From Aquimarina algicola (GTDB lineage: Bacteria; Bacteroidota; Bacteroidia; Flavobacteriales; Flavobacteriaceae): a stretch of DNA of 64,000 bases. The notes below the pieces were generated by a model. That model was given only the letters and a program-made list of their open reading frames with translations, did not search any database and was not told the DNA's origin. Positions 24,745 to 32,936 of this stretch are shown here, one piece after another (positions within the stretch are counted from its first letter, which is position 1; every line of letters begins with the position of its first letter). The stretch is from the NCBI RefSeq assembly GCF_006443095.1, contig NZ_VFWZ01000003.1:434001-498000 (forward strand), in the 5' to 3' direction. The translations under genes and the position numbers were made by a program.

Positions 24745-25736
24745 TTTCTTTTAATCCTATAATTTCCAATCAACTTATTAAAATAAGAATACAAATGTTC
24801 AGTAACAATTTGCTTCTCTGCAGGTCTATCTGGATGCTCCAAAGAAAATCGTTGGATAATTCTATTATCAATATCCTTTTTAATTCCTGCATTACCGAAG
24901 ATAAACATATCAGCATCATATAAAAACAATTCTTCTAATAATTCTCTAGTGGCACTTTTATCAGAAAAAGGAAATGCAAAAAGAGAATAGGTAATATCAA
25001 AGTTTGATTTTAACCATTTTATTGAATCTAGAATCTCTTTTTTTTGATGTTTTAGGTCAATTTCATGTAAAGGAGGGTGAGACATGGTATGCCCCCCAAA
25101 ATAAAAGCCATTATCCATCATTTCTTTAATCTGGTCTTTGGTCACATAAGGCTTTTGCATCTCCAAATAGGCCTGAATGTCTATCTCCAAAATTTTTAAA
25201 ATCTCATCCACTTTTTCTCTTTCATGAAAACGTATGGCTCTCAGTCCTTGAATGAGGTTTTTTTGAGAAAAAGGATCAACAGAAATAAGATCTCCTATTT
25301 TTTTAATTGTTTTAGAATCAAAGTTTCCTTTTTCTATTTTATCAATAATCACACTAATACTATGCTTGTAGAGACACTTTTGATTGTCGACAAAATCAGG
25401 ATTTATAAAAAAAATGGCATTGACTTTATTTCTCTTGAGAATAGGATAAATAACAGAGTATATCTCCTCAAGACCGTCATCAAACGTAAGTAGAAAAGAA
25501 TTTTCAGGAACACTCCCTTCTAACAAATTTTTAGGATCTAAAGCCTGGTAATGCTGTAACAAAAACTTCAAATCAGCTTCAAATTGGTTTTTGTTTTTAT
25601 ATGGATATAGATTTTTTATGTGCGCAACCTTATTATCTCTAACAATATGATAATACGGATATATCGTTTTTTGCTTAAAGAAACGAATATACTTCTTATG
25701 CGAAATTTGATACAAGCTGTTTTTTACAATACCCAT
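24741..25736 (-). CDS. Polysaccharide deacetylase (NodB/CE4-type)
   Basis: 331 aa. The CE4 signature is present: LLTFDDG with Asp86 and Asp87, and the metal-binding GGHTMSHPPLHEI segment at about residue 220. Residues about 25-80 form an extension before the catalytic core. No signal peptide is obvious, though the N-terminus is Lys-rich. The family removes N- or O-acetyl groups from sugars such as GlcNAc. It overlaps the GNAT gene by 4 bp, suggesting that the two act on one glycan. Confidence 0.88.
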   Translation of the reverse strand: MGIVKNSLYQISHKKYIRFFKQKTIYPYYHIVRDNKVAHIKNLYPYKNKNQFEADLKFLLQHYQALDPKNLLEGSVPENSFLLTFDDGLEEIYSVIYPILKRNKVNAIFFINPDFVDNQKCLYKHSISVIIDKIEKGNFDSKTIKKIGDLISVDPFSQKNLIQGLRAIRFHEREKVDEILKILEIDIQAYLEMQKPYVTKDQIKEMMDNGFYFGGHTMSHPPLHEIDLKHQKKEILDSIKWLKSNFDITYSLFAFPFSDKSATRELLEELFLYDADMFIFGNAGIKKDIDNRIIQRFSLEHPDRPAEKQIVTEHLYSYFNKLIGNYRIKRK

Positions 25737-25785
25737 AAAGTGATTACAAATAGTTTACGAATCATGTGTACTTAAAGAAGGCTTT

Positions 25786-26223
25786 TTATTTTAGGTATAA
25801 ACATTTTTGATGATAATCTATAACCGCCTTGCCTCTTCTTAAAATATCAGCACCTATAATACCATCTACAGGCTCAGCGTCATGTGCTGTAAGTGCAGTA
25901 TTTACATGAGTAAGGTCAAATAAAACCAAAGAAACTCTTTTTTTATGCCAATTTCCCAGTTTCAACTCATTGCGTTTAGAAAGTTGCGTCAACATATCTG
26001 TTGCTCCTGCTCCTGCTGCCTTTACATCACTTTCTTCAGTAAAAAGAGAAAATTTATCTACAGCTTCAAAGCCCACACAAGAATTAGAAGCTCCAGTATC
26101 GACAATAAAATTACCTTCTACATTATTCAAAACTGCTTTAATTTCAAAATGATTTGTTTTAGTAAAAACCAAAGGAATACGATAATATGATTTTTGAATT
26201 AAAAATTTTCGGAGTGTACTCAT
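25786..26223 (-). CDS. Retropepsin-like aspartic protease
   Basis: 145 aa from the ATG at 26223 (MSTLRKF); a longer frame reaches 26295 but the extra residues look untranslated. Seen: the active-site motif VDTGAS with its Asp, the AGAGATD flap-like segment, and the C-terminal GIIGADIL motif, the pattern of clan AA single-domain aspartic proteases that act as dimers. No signal peptide. The substrate is unknown. It stands alone upstream of the deacetylase gene, about 50 bp away on the same strand. Confidence 0.85.
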   Translation of the reverse strand: MSTLRKFLIQKSYYRIPLVFTKTNHFEIKAVLNNVEGNFIVDTGASNSCVGFEAVDKFSLFTEESDVKAAGAGATDMLTQLSKRNELKLGNWHKKRVSLVLFDLTHVNTALTAHDAEPVDGIIGADILRRGKAVIDYHQKCLYLK

Positions 26224-26483
26224 ATTTTTTATTGAGGGAATCTGTGTAAAAATACTACAATTATAAATAAAGAAAACATTGCCCCTTACAATCAACTAAA
26301 CCAACATTAAAAGCTAAGTCTTTTTTAAACAAAAACTAACAAATACTTAAAAAATGACCAATTCACTTACATTATTCACTTAAATCCATGCTAATTAACA
26401 ATTAATTCTCACAAAGCAGAGTAGAGTTATTGTAAGTTAAGGGTTTAAATTTCTACTAAATTTCTAAAATAAAATTACTGATT

Positions 26484-26774
26484 ATGAAGACGAGAAAGAA
26501 AATAGAACAAGTTGAAAAAGAAGAAATAAAATTTTTACACTTTCCAAAACAAGAGGTATTAAATAACCTGAGTGATCAACAAAATAGGAAAGAAAATCTC
26601 ATTAGAGGATTAAGTTTAGGAAACCTGGAACACCTAAAAGTTAAAATAGTATTTGCAGACGATCAAGGTATTAAAAAAGTAGAAACTACTATCTGGGGGA
26701 TAACAGATAAGTTTGTCATTTTAAAACAATCAATTGTAATCCCACTAGAAAGAATATTAAGTATCTCTTATTAA
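26484..26774 (+). CDS. Small conserved-looking protein of unknown function
   Basis: 96 aa. The N-terminus is charged and helical (KKIEQVEKEEIKFLHF), and the C-terminal half (about 50-96) alternates like a small beta-barrel: VKIVFADDQGIKKVETTIWGITDKFVILKQ in pieces, ending PLERILSISY. The style suggests an SH3- or Sm-like fold as in small RNA- or protein-binding adaptors, but no motif proves it. It precedes tatD by about 100 bp on the same strand. No function can be assigned. Confidence 0.7.
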   Translation: MKTRKKIEQVEKEEIKFLHFPKQEVLNNLSDQQNRKENLIRGLSLGNLEHLKVKIVFADDQGIKKVETTIWGITDKFVILKQSIVIPLERILSISY

Positions 26775-26861
26775 AAAAATAAGCTTAAAGTGAATTAAAA
26801 CACTTAAAAATCTTACACAAGTCATGCTGCAAAAGCGATATTTTTTCGTTCAAAAATTAGT

Positions 26862-26869
26862 TATTTTTG
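26862..26869 (+). promoter_or_regulatory. -7 box of tatD, very close to the start codon
   Basis: TATTTTTG matches the Bacteroidota -7 consensus TAnnTTTG and ends only 4 bases before the ATG at 26874. If used, the mRNA would begin at or beside the start codon and be leaderless. No clear -33 TTTG is present at 17-21 bp. Confidence 0.45.
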
Positions 26870-26873
26870 CGGC

Positions 26874-27662
26874 ATGATACTTACAGACACCCACACTCAT
26901 ATCTACAGCGAAGCTTTTCTTGAAGATCAAGATGATATGATGCAACGCGCAATACAAAATGGAATACAACGTTTTTTTGTACCTGCTATAGATTCTACGT
27001 ATACAAAAGCTATGTATGAGATAGAATCAAAATATCCCGATCATGTTTTTTTGATGATGGGATTACATCCAACTCACGTAAAAGAAAATTATAAAGACGA
27101 ATTAGCTCATGTAGAAGAAGAGATTAGATTGCGTTTTGATCAAAACAATAACAAAAAGTTTTATGCCATTGGAGAAATTGGAATAGATTTATATTGGGAC
27201 AAAACATTTCTAAAAGAACAACAAGAAGCTTTTAGATACCAAATACAATTAGCAAAAAAATACAATCTACCAATCGTAATACATTGCCGAGAAGCTTTTG
27301 AAGAAATTTTTGAGATTCTTGAAACTGAGAAAGATGAAAGACTTTTTGGTATTTTTCATTGCTTTACAGGCACTCTAGATGATGCGCATCGTGCAATTAG
27401 CTATAATATGAAATTAGGTATTGGTGGAGTGGTGACATTCAAAAATGGTAAAATCGATACTTTCTTAGACCAAATACCAATAAAACATATTGTATTAGAA
27501 ACAGATGCGCCTTACCTCTCTCCTGTACCTTACAGAGGCAAACGCAATGAAAGCGCATACCTTGTCAATGTGCTGTCTAAGTTAAGTTCTATCTATAATA
27601 TTAGCCAAGAAGAAATAGCAGCTATTACAACAAAAAATTCAAAAGATATTTTTAAAATATAA
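26874..27662 (+). CDS. TatD-family metal-dependent hydrolase
   Basis: 262 aa. TIM-barrel hydrolase/3'-5' DNase family. The metal-binding motifs are all present: HxH in TDTHTHIY (His7, His9), EIGIDLYW, the HCRE His, HCFTG, and the ETDAPYLSP Asp followed by PYRGKRNE. TatD proteins act in DNA repair and degradation or as D-aminoacyl-tRNA deacylases. The asparaginase gene follows after 27 bp, suggesting one transcript. Normal length. Confidence 0.92.
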   Translation: MILTDTHTHIYSEAFLEDQDDMMQRAIQNGIQRFFVPAIDSTYTKAMYEIESKYPDHVFLMMGLHPTHVKENYKDELAHVEEEIRLRFDQNNNKKFYAIGEIGIDLYWDKTFLKEQQEAFRYQIQLAKKYNLPIVIHCREAFEEIFEILETEKDERLFGIFHCFTGTLDDAHRAISYNMKLGIGGVVTFKNGKIDTFLDQIPIKHIVLETDAPYLSPVPYRGKRNESAYLVNVLSKLSSIYNISQEEIAAITTKNSKDIFKI

Positions 27663-27689
27663 GTAACAGTAATTATTTGATATCGTCAC

Positions 27690-28712
27690 ATGAACATATT
27701 ACTTATTTATACCGGGGGCACTATAGGAATGATCAAAAACTTTGAAACAGGAGCATTAATGTCTTTTGATTTCAATAAACTACTACAAAACATTCCAGAG
27801 CTCAAACAATTAGATTGTACTATTGACACATTTAGTTTTGAAAAACCAATAGACTCTTCTGATATGGATGTAGACCGTTGGAAAGAACTAGGAAACATTA
27901 TAAATGACAACTATGATAATTATAAAGGATTTGTAGTATTACATGGTAGCGATACGATGTCATACACAGCCTCTGCAATAAGTTTTATGTTTGAAAACCT
28001 TAATAAACCTATCATTTTTACGGGATCACAACTTCCTATAGGAGACTTAAGAACAGATGCAAAAGAAAATTTGATCACTGCCATTCAAATTGCTGCATTA
28101 CAAAAAAAAGGCAATCCTGTGATCACAGAAGTAGGTCTCTATTTTGAATATAAGTTATTACGAGCAAATAGAACCACAAAAATTAATGCAGAACATTTTG
28201 AAGCCTTTAAGTCTTTGAATTATCCCTATCTCGTAGAATCAGGAGTACATCTTAAAATTAATACTGCTTTTTTAAGAAAAAGCAATAGGCGAAAAAAAAT
28301 GGTTTACCATACTCATTTTGACAATAATATTATTGTAATCAAAATGTTTCCGGGTATCAATGAAAGCATCTTGAAGAGCATTTTTGAACTAAAAACTATC
28401 AAAGGTGTAATTTTAGAGACTTATGGCGCAGGAAATACCACAACAAAAAAGTGGTTCATAACGTTATTATCTAAAATGATAAAAGAAGGAATACCCATTG
28501 TAAATGTTACTCAGTGTATAGGAGGAAGTGTTTCGATGGGAAAATATGAAACTAGTGTAGCATTAAAAAAAATAGGAGTAATTTCTGGAAAAGACATCAC
28601 AACCGAGGCTGCAATTGCTAAGCTTATGTATCTTTTGGGAGAAAAATTACCACTTAAAGTGCTCAAAACCATATACGAAACTTCTTTAAGAGGTGAAATT
28701 TCAGAAAATTAA
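27690..28712 (+). CDS. ansA: Type I L-asparaginase
   Basis: 340 aa, cytoplasmic (no signal peptide). Hydrolyses asparagine to aspartate and ammonia. Seen: the first nucleophile motif IYTGGTIGM (Thr11), the second signature VVLHGSDTMSYTAS (here Ser replaces the usual Thr in GTDTM-like motifs), and GSQLPIGDLRTDAKENL, typical of AnsA. The C-terminal EAAIAKLMYLLG supplies the conserved Lys. Lies 27 bp after tatD, probably co-transcribed. Confidence 0.93.
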   Translation: MNILLIYTGGTIGMIKNFETGALMSFDFNKLLQNIPELKQLDCTIDTFSFEKPIDSSDMDVDRWKELGNIINDNYDNYKGFVVLHGSDTMSYTASAISFMFENLNKPIIFTGSQLPIGDLRTDAKENLITAIQIAALQKKGNPVITEVGLYFEYKLLRANRTTKINAEHFEAFKSLNYPYLVESGVHLKINTAFLRKSNRRKKMVYHTHFDNNIIVIKMFPGINESILKSIFELKTIKGVILETYGAGNTTTKKWFITLLSKMIKEGIPIVNVTQCIGGSVSMGKYETSVALKKIGVISGKDITTEAAIAKLMYLLGEKLPLKVLKTIYETSLRGEISEN

Positions 28713-28781
28713 CGCCTCAAATTTTAGTAGTTAACATTTTTTTCGTTATTTGCCCTGCTCGTTTTTACGGGTAAAACCCAT

Positions 28782-28869
28782 AGAGAGGTGGCCGAGTGGT
28801 CGAAGGCGCACGCCTGGAAAGTGTGTATACGTCAAAAGCGTATCGAGGGTTCGAATCCCTTCCTCTCTG
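28782..28869 (+). tRNA. tRNA-Ser (anticodon GGA)
   Basis: 88 nt without the encoded CCA end. The acceptor arms AGAGAGG and CCTCTCT pair perfectly with discriminator G; GTGGCCGAGTGG is the D region of tRNA-Ser. The anticodon loop CTGGAAA in the arm CACGC/GTGTG gives GGA, reading UCC/UCU. A long variable arm (TATACGTCAAAAGCGTATC region) and GGTTCGAATCC in the T arm complete a type II tRNA. Confidence 0.97.
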
Positions 28870-28876
28870 CAATATA

Positions 28877-28909
28877 TTTGATTTTTTAATAGATTTTATA
28901 TTATTTTTA
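28877..28909 (+). promoter_or_regulatory. Promoter of the exbB-exbD cluster
   Basis: TTTG at 28877-28880 and TATTTTTA at 28902-28909 are 21 bp apart, close to the Bacteroidota consensus. The start would be near 28916, some 36 bp before the exbB ATG. It lies just after the tRNA gene. Confidence 0.45.
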
Positions 28910-28951
28910 TATCTTTAACCCTTTAACTAATTAAAATTAAGAATCAGCGCA

Positions 28952-29758
28952 ATGAAAAGATTATTTTCTATTCTGGCAATCGTAGCGGTAACAGCTTTTG
29001 GAAATTTACAAGCATCTACTGCACAATCCCAGTTATTAACAACAAATATGCAATTATTAATTGCTCCTGTAACAACAACTATGGCACAAGATACTGAAGC
29101 AGCTGGCGACACAGCTGAAGAATTATCTTTCCATCAAAATCTTAAAAAACGTTTTATAGAAGGTGGACCAGAGTTCATGGGAATTGTACTTTTATGTTTG
29201 ATCTTAGGTCTTGCGATTGCAATTGAAAGAATTATCTTTTTAAATCTTTCTACTACAAACACTAAAAAATTGCAACAAAATGTTGAAGATGCTTTAAATA
29301 GTGGTGGTGTTGAAGCTGCTAAAGAAGTATGTAGAAACACAAAAGGACCTGTAGCATCTATTTACTATCAAGGACTTGATAGAGCAGACGAAAGCATTGA
29401 TGCTGCTGAAAAAGCAGTAGTAGCTTATGGTGGTGTTCAAATGGGACAACTAGAAAAGAATGTATCTTGGGTTTCATTATTTATCGCTCTTGCACCAATG
29501 TTAGGTTTCATGGGTACGGTAATAGGTATGATCCAGGCATTCGATAAAATTGAAGCAGCAGGAGATATGCAGCCATCACTTGTAGCAGGTGGTATTAAAG
29601 TTGCACTTCTTACTACGGTATTTGGACTTATTGTTGCTATTATCCTTCAGATTTTTTACAACTATATAGTTGCAAAAATCGATAGAATCGTAAATGATAT
29701 GGAGGATGCATCGATTACTTTAATCGATATGCTTGTAGCTTACAAAAACAAGAAATAA
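28952..29758 (+). CDS. exbB: ExbB/TolQ/MotA-type proton channel protein
   Basis: 268 aa. ExbB forms the pentameric channel that, with ExbD, feeds proton-motive force to TonB (or gliding/secretion motors). An N-terminal signal-like helix (1-24) and a Thr/Ala-rich stretch precede the core; helices lie at about 70-90, 165-190 and 215-240. The family signature ALAPMLGFMGTVIGMIQAF is present. Followed by a 157-aa membrane protein and two ExbD genes on the same strand, giving the common Bacteroidota ExbB-X-ExbD-ExbD order. Confidence 0.93.
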   Translation: MKRLFSILAIVAVTAFGNLQASTAQSQLLTTNMQLLIAPVTTTMAQDTEAAGDTAEELSFHQNLKKRFIEGGPEFMGIVLLCLILGLAIAIERIIFLNLSTTNTKKLQQNVEDALNSGGVEAAKEVCRNTKGPVASIYYQGLDRADESIDAAEKAVVAYGGVQMGQLEKNVSWVSLFIALAPMLGFMGTVIGMIQAFDKIEAAGDMQPSLVAGGIKVALLTTVFGLIVAIILQIFYNYIVAKIDRIVNDMEDASITLIDMLVAYKNKK

Positions 29759-29870
29759 TAAGATTTAGATCAAATTATAATGGTTACTTTTTATAAAAAG
29801 AACCATTAGAAATACATTACCTTATTATTAACTTGAGTGCTGTAAGCATTCCAAACAAAAAAATAGACAC

Positions 29871-30344
29871 ATGAAAATTTCTAAAATATTATCATATCTT
29901 GTGCTAGCAATAGGTATCTTAGGAGCTATCCTTTGGTACGCAATGAGTAGCTCAATAAGTGATTTGATGGATCAAAATGGTGTTTCTGAAGCAAGAGAAC
30001 TTTCTCTAGATGAAGCAGCGCCAATGGTAAGCCCACTATATAGTTTAACATTAGTAATATTTGTAATCACTATTGTAGTTACTCTTATTACAGTATTTTC
30101 TACATTAGCGAAAAACCCTTCAGGTCTTAAGAACACATTGATAGGTATTGTAGCCTTCGTTCTTATTATAGGTATTGGTTTTGTTATGGCAGATGGTGTG
30201 GAGACTCCACTAAAAGATGGAGATGTGCTATCTGAAAGCGGATCAAAATGGGTAGGAACCGGATTATATGCATTTTATTTCCTCGCTGCAATAGCAGTTG
30301 GTTTAATGTTCTTATCTGGAATTAAAAAATTAATCGGTAAATAA
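29871..30344 (+). CDS. Membrane protein of unknown function in the exb cluster
   Basis: 157 aa with four hydrophobic helices (about 5-24, 53-78, 88-106 and 129-150) and an acidic loop DGVETPLKDGDVL. No known catalytic motif. It sits 112 bp after exbB and ends 2 bp before the first exbD, so it is surely part of the same unit. Its fixed place between ExbB and ExbD suggests a role in assembling or regulating the proton channel (inference). Confidence 0.85.
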   Translation: MKISKILSYLVLAIGILGAILWYAMSSSISDLMDQNGVSEARELSLDEAAPMVSPLYSLTLVIFVITIVVTLITVFSTLAKNPSGLKNTLIGIVAFVLIIGIGFVMADGVETPLKDGDVLSESGSKWVGTGLYAFYFLAAIAVGLMFLSGIKKLIGK

Positions 30345-30346
30345 TT

Positions 30347-30955
30347 ATGGCAAGAAGAGCAGCACCAGAAGTTAATGCAGGATCTATGGCGGATATTGCA
30401 TTCTTACTTCTTATATTCTTCCTGGTTACTACAACTATCGAAACAGATAGTGGTATTAGCCGTAAACTTCCACCTCCTCAAGAGGATAATGTAGAACCTC
30501 CTGTTCTAAAGCAGAAAAATATTTTTGTTGTAGAATTAAACAAAAACAATGATCTTTTGGTAGAGGAAGTTCCTATGGAATTGAAAGACCTTCGCGAAGC
30601 TGCTATTAAATTTTTAGATAATGGTGGCGGAAGAGGTGAAGACGCTTGTAAATACTGTCAGGGAGCTAAAGACCCTTCTTCTTCTGATAATCCTACAAAA
30701 GCAGTAATTTCTCTACGTAACAACAGAGAAACAAATTATGCTACTTATATCGCAGTGCAAAATGAGCTGGTAGCAGCTTATACAACACTTAGAGACAGAG
30801 AATCTAATAAACTCTTTGGTAAATCTTTTACACAAATGGAAAAAGAACTTAAAGATGTTAATTATTCTGGTAGCAAGGATAAACTAAAAGAAGATATTAA
30901 GAAAATTCAGCTTCTGTTCCCTGAAAAACTTTCTGAAGCAGAACCTAAAAAGTAA
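30347..30955 (+). CDS. exbD: ExbD/TolR-family protein with a CxxC insert
   Basis: 202 aa. One N-terminal helix (about 15-36) with the channel Asp in GSMADIAFLLLIFFLV, then a periplasmic domain. The domain contains an insertion around residues 85-125 with ACKYCQGAKD, a CxxC pair not found in ordinary ExbD, which might bind a metal or form a disulfide. Two bases separate it from the membrane gene upstream, and 24 bp from the second ExbD. Subunit of the TonB-energising channel. Confidence 0.92.
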   Translation: MARRAAPEVNAGSMADIAFLLLIFFLVTTTIETDSGISRKLPPPQEDNVEPPVLKQKNIFVVELNKNNDLLVEEVPMELKDLREAAIKFLDNGGGRGEDACKYCQGAKDPSSSDNPTKAVISLRNNRETNYATYIAVQNELVAAYTTLRDRESNKLFGKSFTQMEKELKDVNYSGSKDKLKEDIKKIQLLFPEKLSEAEPKK

Positions 30956-30979
30956 ATAACATAAAATACAATTCTTATT

Positions 30980-31465
30980 ATGTCAAAGTTTAAAAAGAAC
31001 AAAAGTAACGAACTGCCTGCTATATCTACGGCTTCTTTACCAGATATCGTATTTATGTTATTATTCTTCTTTATGGTGGCAACTGTAATGCGTCAAAACA
31101 CTTTGATGATCGAAAACAAATTACCTGTAGCTGATCAAATTGAAAAGTTAGACAAAAAAGACTTGGTAATGTATATCTATGCAGGAAAACCAAGTGCAAG
31201 ATACAGTGCTAGTGCAGGAAATCAGCCTAGAATACAGCTTAATGATAAGTTTGCTAATGTAAGCGACATTAAACCTTTTATTTTAGCTGAAAGAGCTTCT
31301 AAAAGAGAAGAACTTGTACCTTTTCTTACAACTGCCCTAAAGGTGGACGGACAAACCAACATGGGACTTGTAGGAGATATCAAAAAAGAACTTAGAGAAG
31401 TACAGGCTCTAAAAATCAATTACACCACCAGAACTGGTGATGCAACTGATAATCTGAAGCAATAA
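30980..31465 (+). CDS. exbD: ExbD/TolR-family protein (second copy)
   Basis: 161 aa. Single membrane helix (about 20-40) with the conserved Asp in SLPDIVFMLLFFFMV, followed by a periplasmic domain of about 110 residues. It lacks the CxxC insertion of the first copy. Two different ExbD proteins in one cluster are common in Bacteroidota and may form a hetero-dimer in the ExbB pore. A strong terminator follows at 31491-31540. Confidence 0.92.
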   Translation: MSKFKKNKSNELPAISTASLPDIVFMLLFFFMVATVMRQNTLMIENKLPVADQIEKLDKKDLVMYIYAGKPSARYSASAGNQPRIQLNDKFANVSDIKPFILAERASKREELVPFLTTALKVDGQTNMGLVGDIKKELREVQALKINYTTRTGDATDNLKQ

Positions 31466-31490
31466 ATTCATTGCAAAATTGAATATTAAC

Positions 31491-31540
31491 AAAAAAAGGA
31501 GCTTTATTTATCTATTTATACTTTTATAAAGCTCCTTTTT
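31491..31540 (+). terminator. Terminator of the exb cluster
   Basis: AAAAAAGGAGCTTTAT and ATAAAGCTCCTTTTT arms flank an A/T-rich loop of about 18 bases, followed by a T run, 26 bp after the second exbD stop. Confidence 0.9.
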
Positions 31541-31625
31541 CTTTTAAAATTTATTTTTTATGGAGAGTTCTTATCAAAGAACTTCTTATTTCTAAAGAAA
31601 TAAATTTATTTTAGTGCTCTATATC

Positions 31626-32336
31626 ATGAAAACTGTTTTTGCCACTACATTTTGTTCTTTATTTATATTCCTTTCTTCTTTTGGTCAGGAAACAGTTAAT
31701 GATTCTATTCCCAAAATAGAAGTTGATTCTCTATATCGTGAAGATCAATTTTACCTGGGAGTTACTTTCAATTTACTTTTAAATAGACCAAGCAAAATAA
31801 GTCTTTCTGGATTTTCAGGTGGTTTACATCTTGGATTTATAAGAGATATGCCTATCAACAAAAGACGTAATGTAGCTATTGGATTAGGATTAGGATACTC
31901 TTTAAATGTTTACAATCATGATTTATTTGTTGGTGAAGAAGAAGGAACAGAAACAACAATATTTAGAGATCTTGAAGATATCGATTTCTCAACCAATAGA
32001 TTTACCACACATTTAATCGAAGCTCCGCTTGAGTTTAGATGGCGAACTTCTGTACCTCAAACACATAAGTTCTATAGAATTTATACAGGAATCCGAATGG
32101 GGTATATGTACTCTTTTGTATCTAATTTTAAGCAACCAGGCAATCAGGTACGGCAAACAGAAATAGATGAATTAAACAGATGGCGTATAGGAGCGACTTT
32201 CACTTTTGGATGGAACACATTTAATTTTCATTTTTATTATAGCTTAAACACACTATTTAATAGCGAAGCTTTGATAGAAGGACAAGAAGTAGGGCTAAAC
32301 CCTGTAAGAATTGGTTTAATGTTTTATATTTTATAA
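31626..32336 (+). CDS. PorT-like outer-membrane beta-barrel protein
   Basis: 236 aa from the ATG at 31626; a longer frame begins at 31614. Signal peptide 1-20 ending SSFGQ, then alternating aromatic/hydrophobic beta strands (QFYLGVTFNLLL, NVAIGLGLGYSLNVY, IGATFTFGWNTFNFHFYY) ending in a terminal MFYIL, an outer-membrane barrel end. The pattern, with an 80-residue core and the TTHLIEAPLEFRWRTS segment, matches PorT/SprT-type barrels (type IX secretion) or related PorT-family proteins. It is not proven to be the secretion component itself. Its own promoter is needed because a terminator precedes it. Overlaps the convergent gene by 6 bp. Confidence 0.82.
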   Translation: MKTVFATTFCSLFIFLSSFGQETVNDSIPKIEVDSLYREDQFYLGVTFNLLLNRPSKISLSGFSGGLHLGFIRDMPINKRRNVAIGLGLGYSLNVYNHDLFVGEEEGTETTIFRDLEDIDFSTNRFTTHLIEAPLEFRWRTSVPQTHKFYRIYTGIRMGYMYSFVSNFKQPGNQVRQTEIDELNRWRIGATFTFGWNTFNFHFYYSLNTLFNSEALIEGQEVGLNPVRIGLMFYIL

Positions 32337-32936
32337 CCAAATATTAGCCAAAGTCAACTGAGGGATTACTCCAATAAGAAAACCTAAAATAAGTTCAAGG
32401 TTTGTATGAGCTTTACAATGTAATCGAGAAGTAGCCACCATACCATTCAACACAAACAGAACAGCAATTAATAGGGTTAAGTTAACTCCAAAATGCACAC
32501 TTAATGTCACGACAAACATCGTGATCGCACTTATGCCAACCATGTGCAAACTTGCTTTGATATTAAATAACACCATAAAAATTGCACTTAGTGAAGAGAA
32601 TAAAACGCCCAAGAAGAAAAAATATAACTCCGGATAATTGTATACATCTATCACAAGCTTAATCACAACGATAAGCAAAACAGATTGTAGCAACAAAGGG
32701 ATTTTACGTTGTTTTACATTTTCTAAATGCATGGATGTGATTGCCCCAAGGCTTTTTAATAAAAAAAATAAAACGATAGGAATCAAAACCGTTAGAATGA
32801 GAATCCCTGATATTTTAAGCTGTATGATTTCAAAAGGCATAAACCTTGGCGCTGTAAAAAAGTAAATAACCGCACCAGCTATAGGCATCAGTAAAGGATG
32901 TAAAATAAAAGAAATGCTTTTTAGAAAAAAATTCAT
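32331..32936 (-). CDS. Membrane protein with PAP2-like C-terminal motif
   Basis: 201 aa with five to six helices. The C-terminal part SLHMVG then SRLHCKAHTNLELILGF resembles the last two motifs of PAP2-type phosphatases (SR-x-H), but the first KxxxxxxRP motif is absent, so enzyme activity is doubtful. Its ATG shares one base with the rpoN stop codon (TAATG), so the two are translationally coupled. The function next to sigma-54 is unknown. Confidence 0.75.
   Translation of the reverse strand: MNFFLKSISFILHPLLMPIAGAVIYFFTAPRFMPFEIIQLKISGILILTVLIPIVLFFLLKSLGAITSMHLENVKQRKIPLLLQSVLLIVVIKLVIDVYNYPELYFFFLGVLFSSLSAIFMVLFNIKASLHMVGISAITMFVVTLSVHFGVNLTLLIAVLFVLNGMVATSRLHCKAHTNLELILGFLIGVIPQLTLANIWL

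Noticed and set aside
26223..26295. N-terminal extension of the retropepsin-like gene
   Set aside because: The residues before MSTLRKF look like random translated upstream sequence and the ATG at 26223 gives the normal short protein.
28769..28779. GGGTAAAACCC palindrome before the tRNA-Ser gene
   Set aside because: It resembles the GGGG-TTTACC sites but is short and could be part of the asparaginase 3' region; not claimed as an operator.
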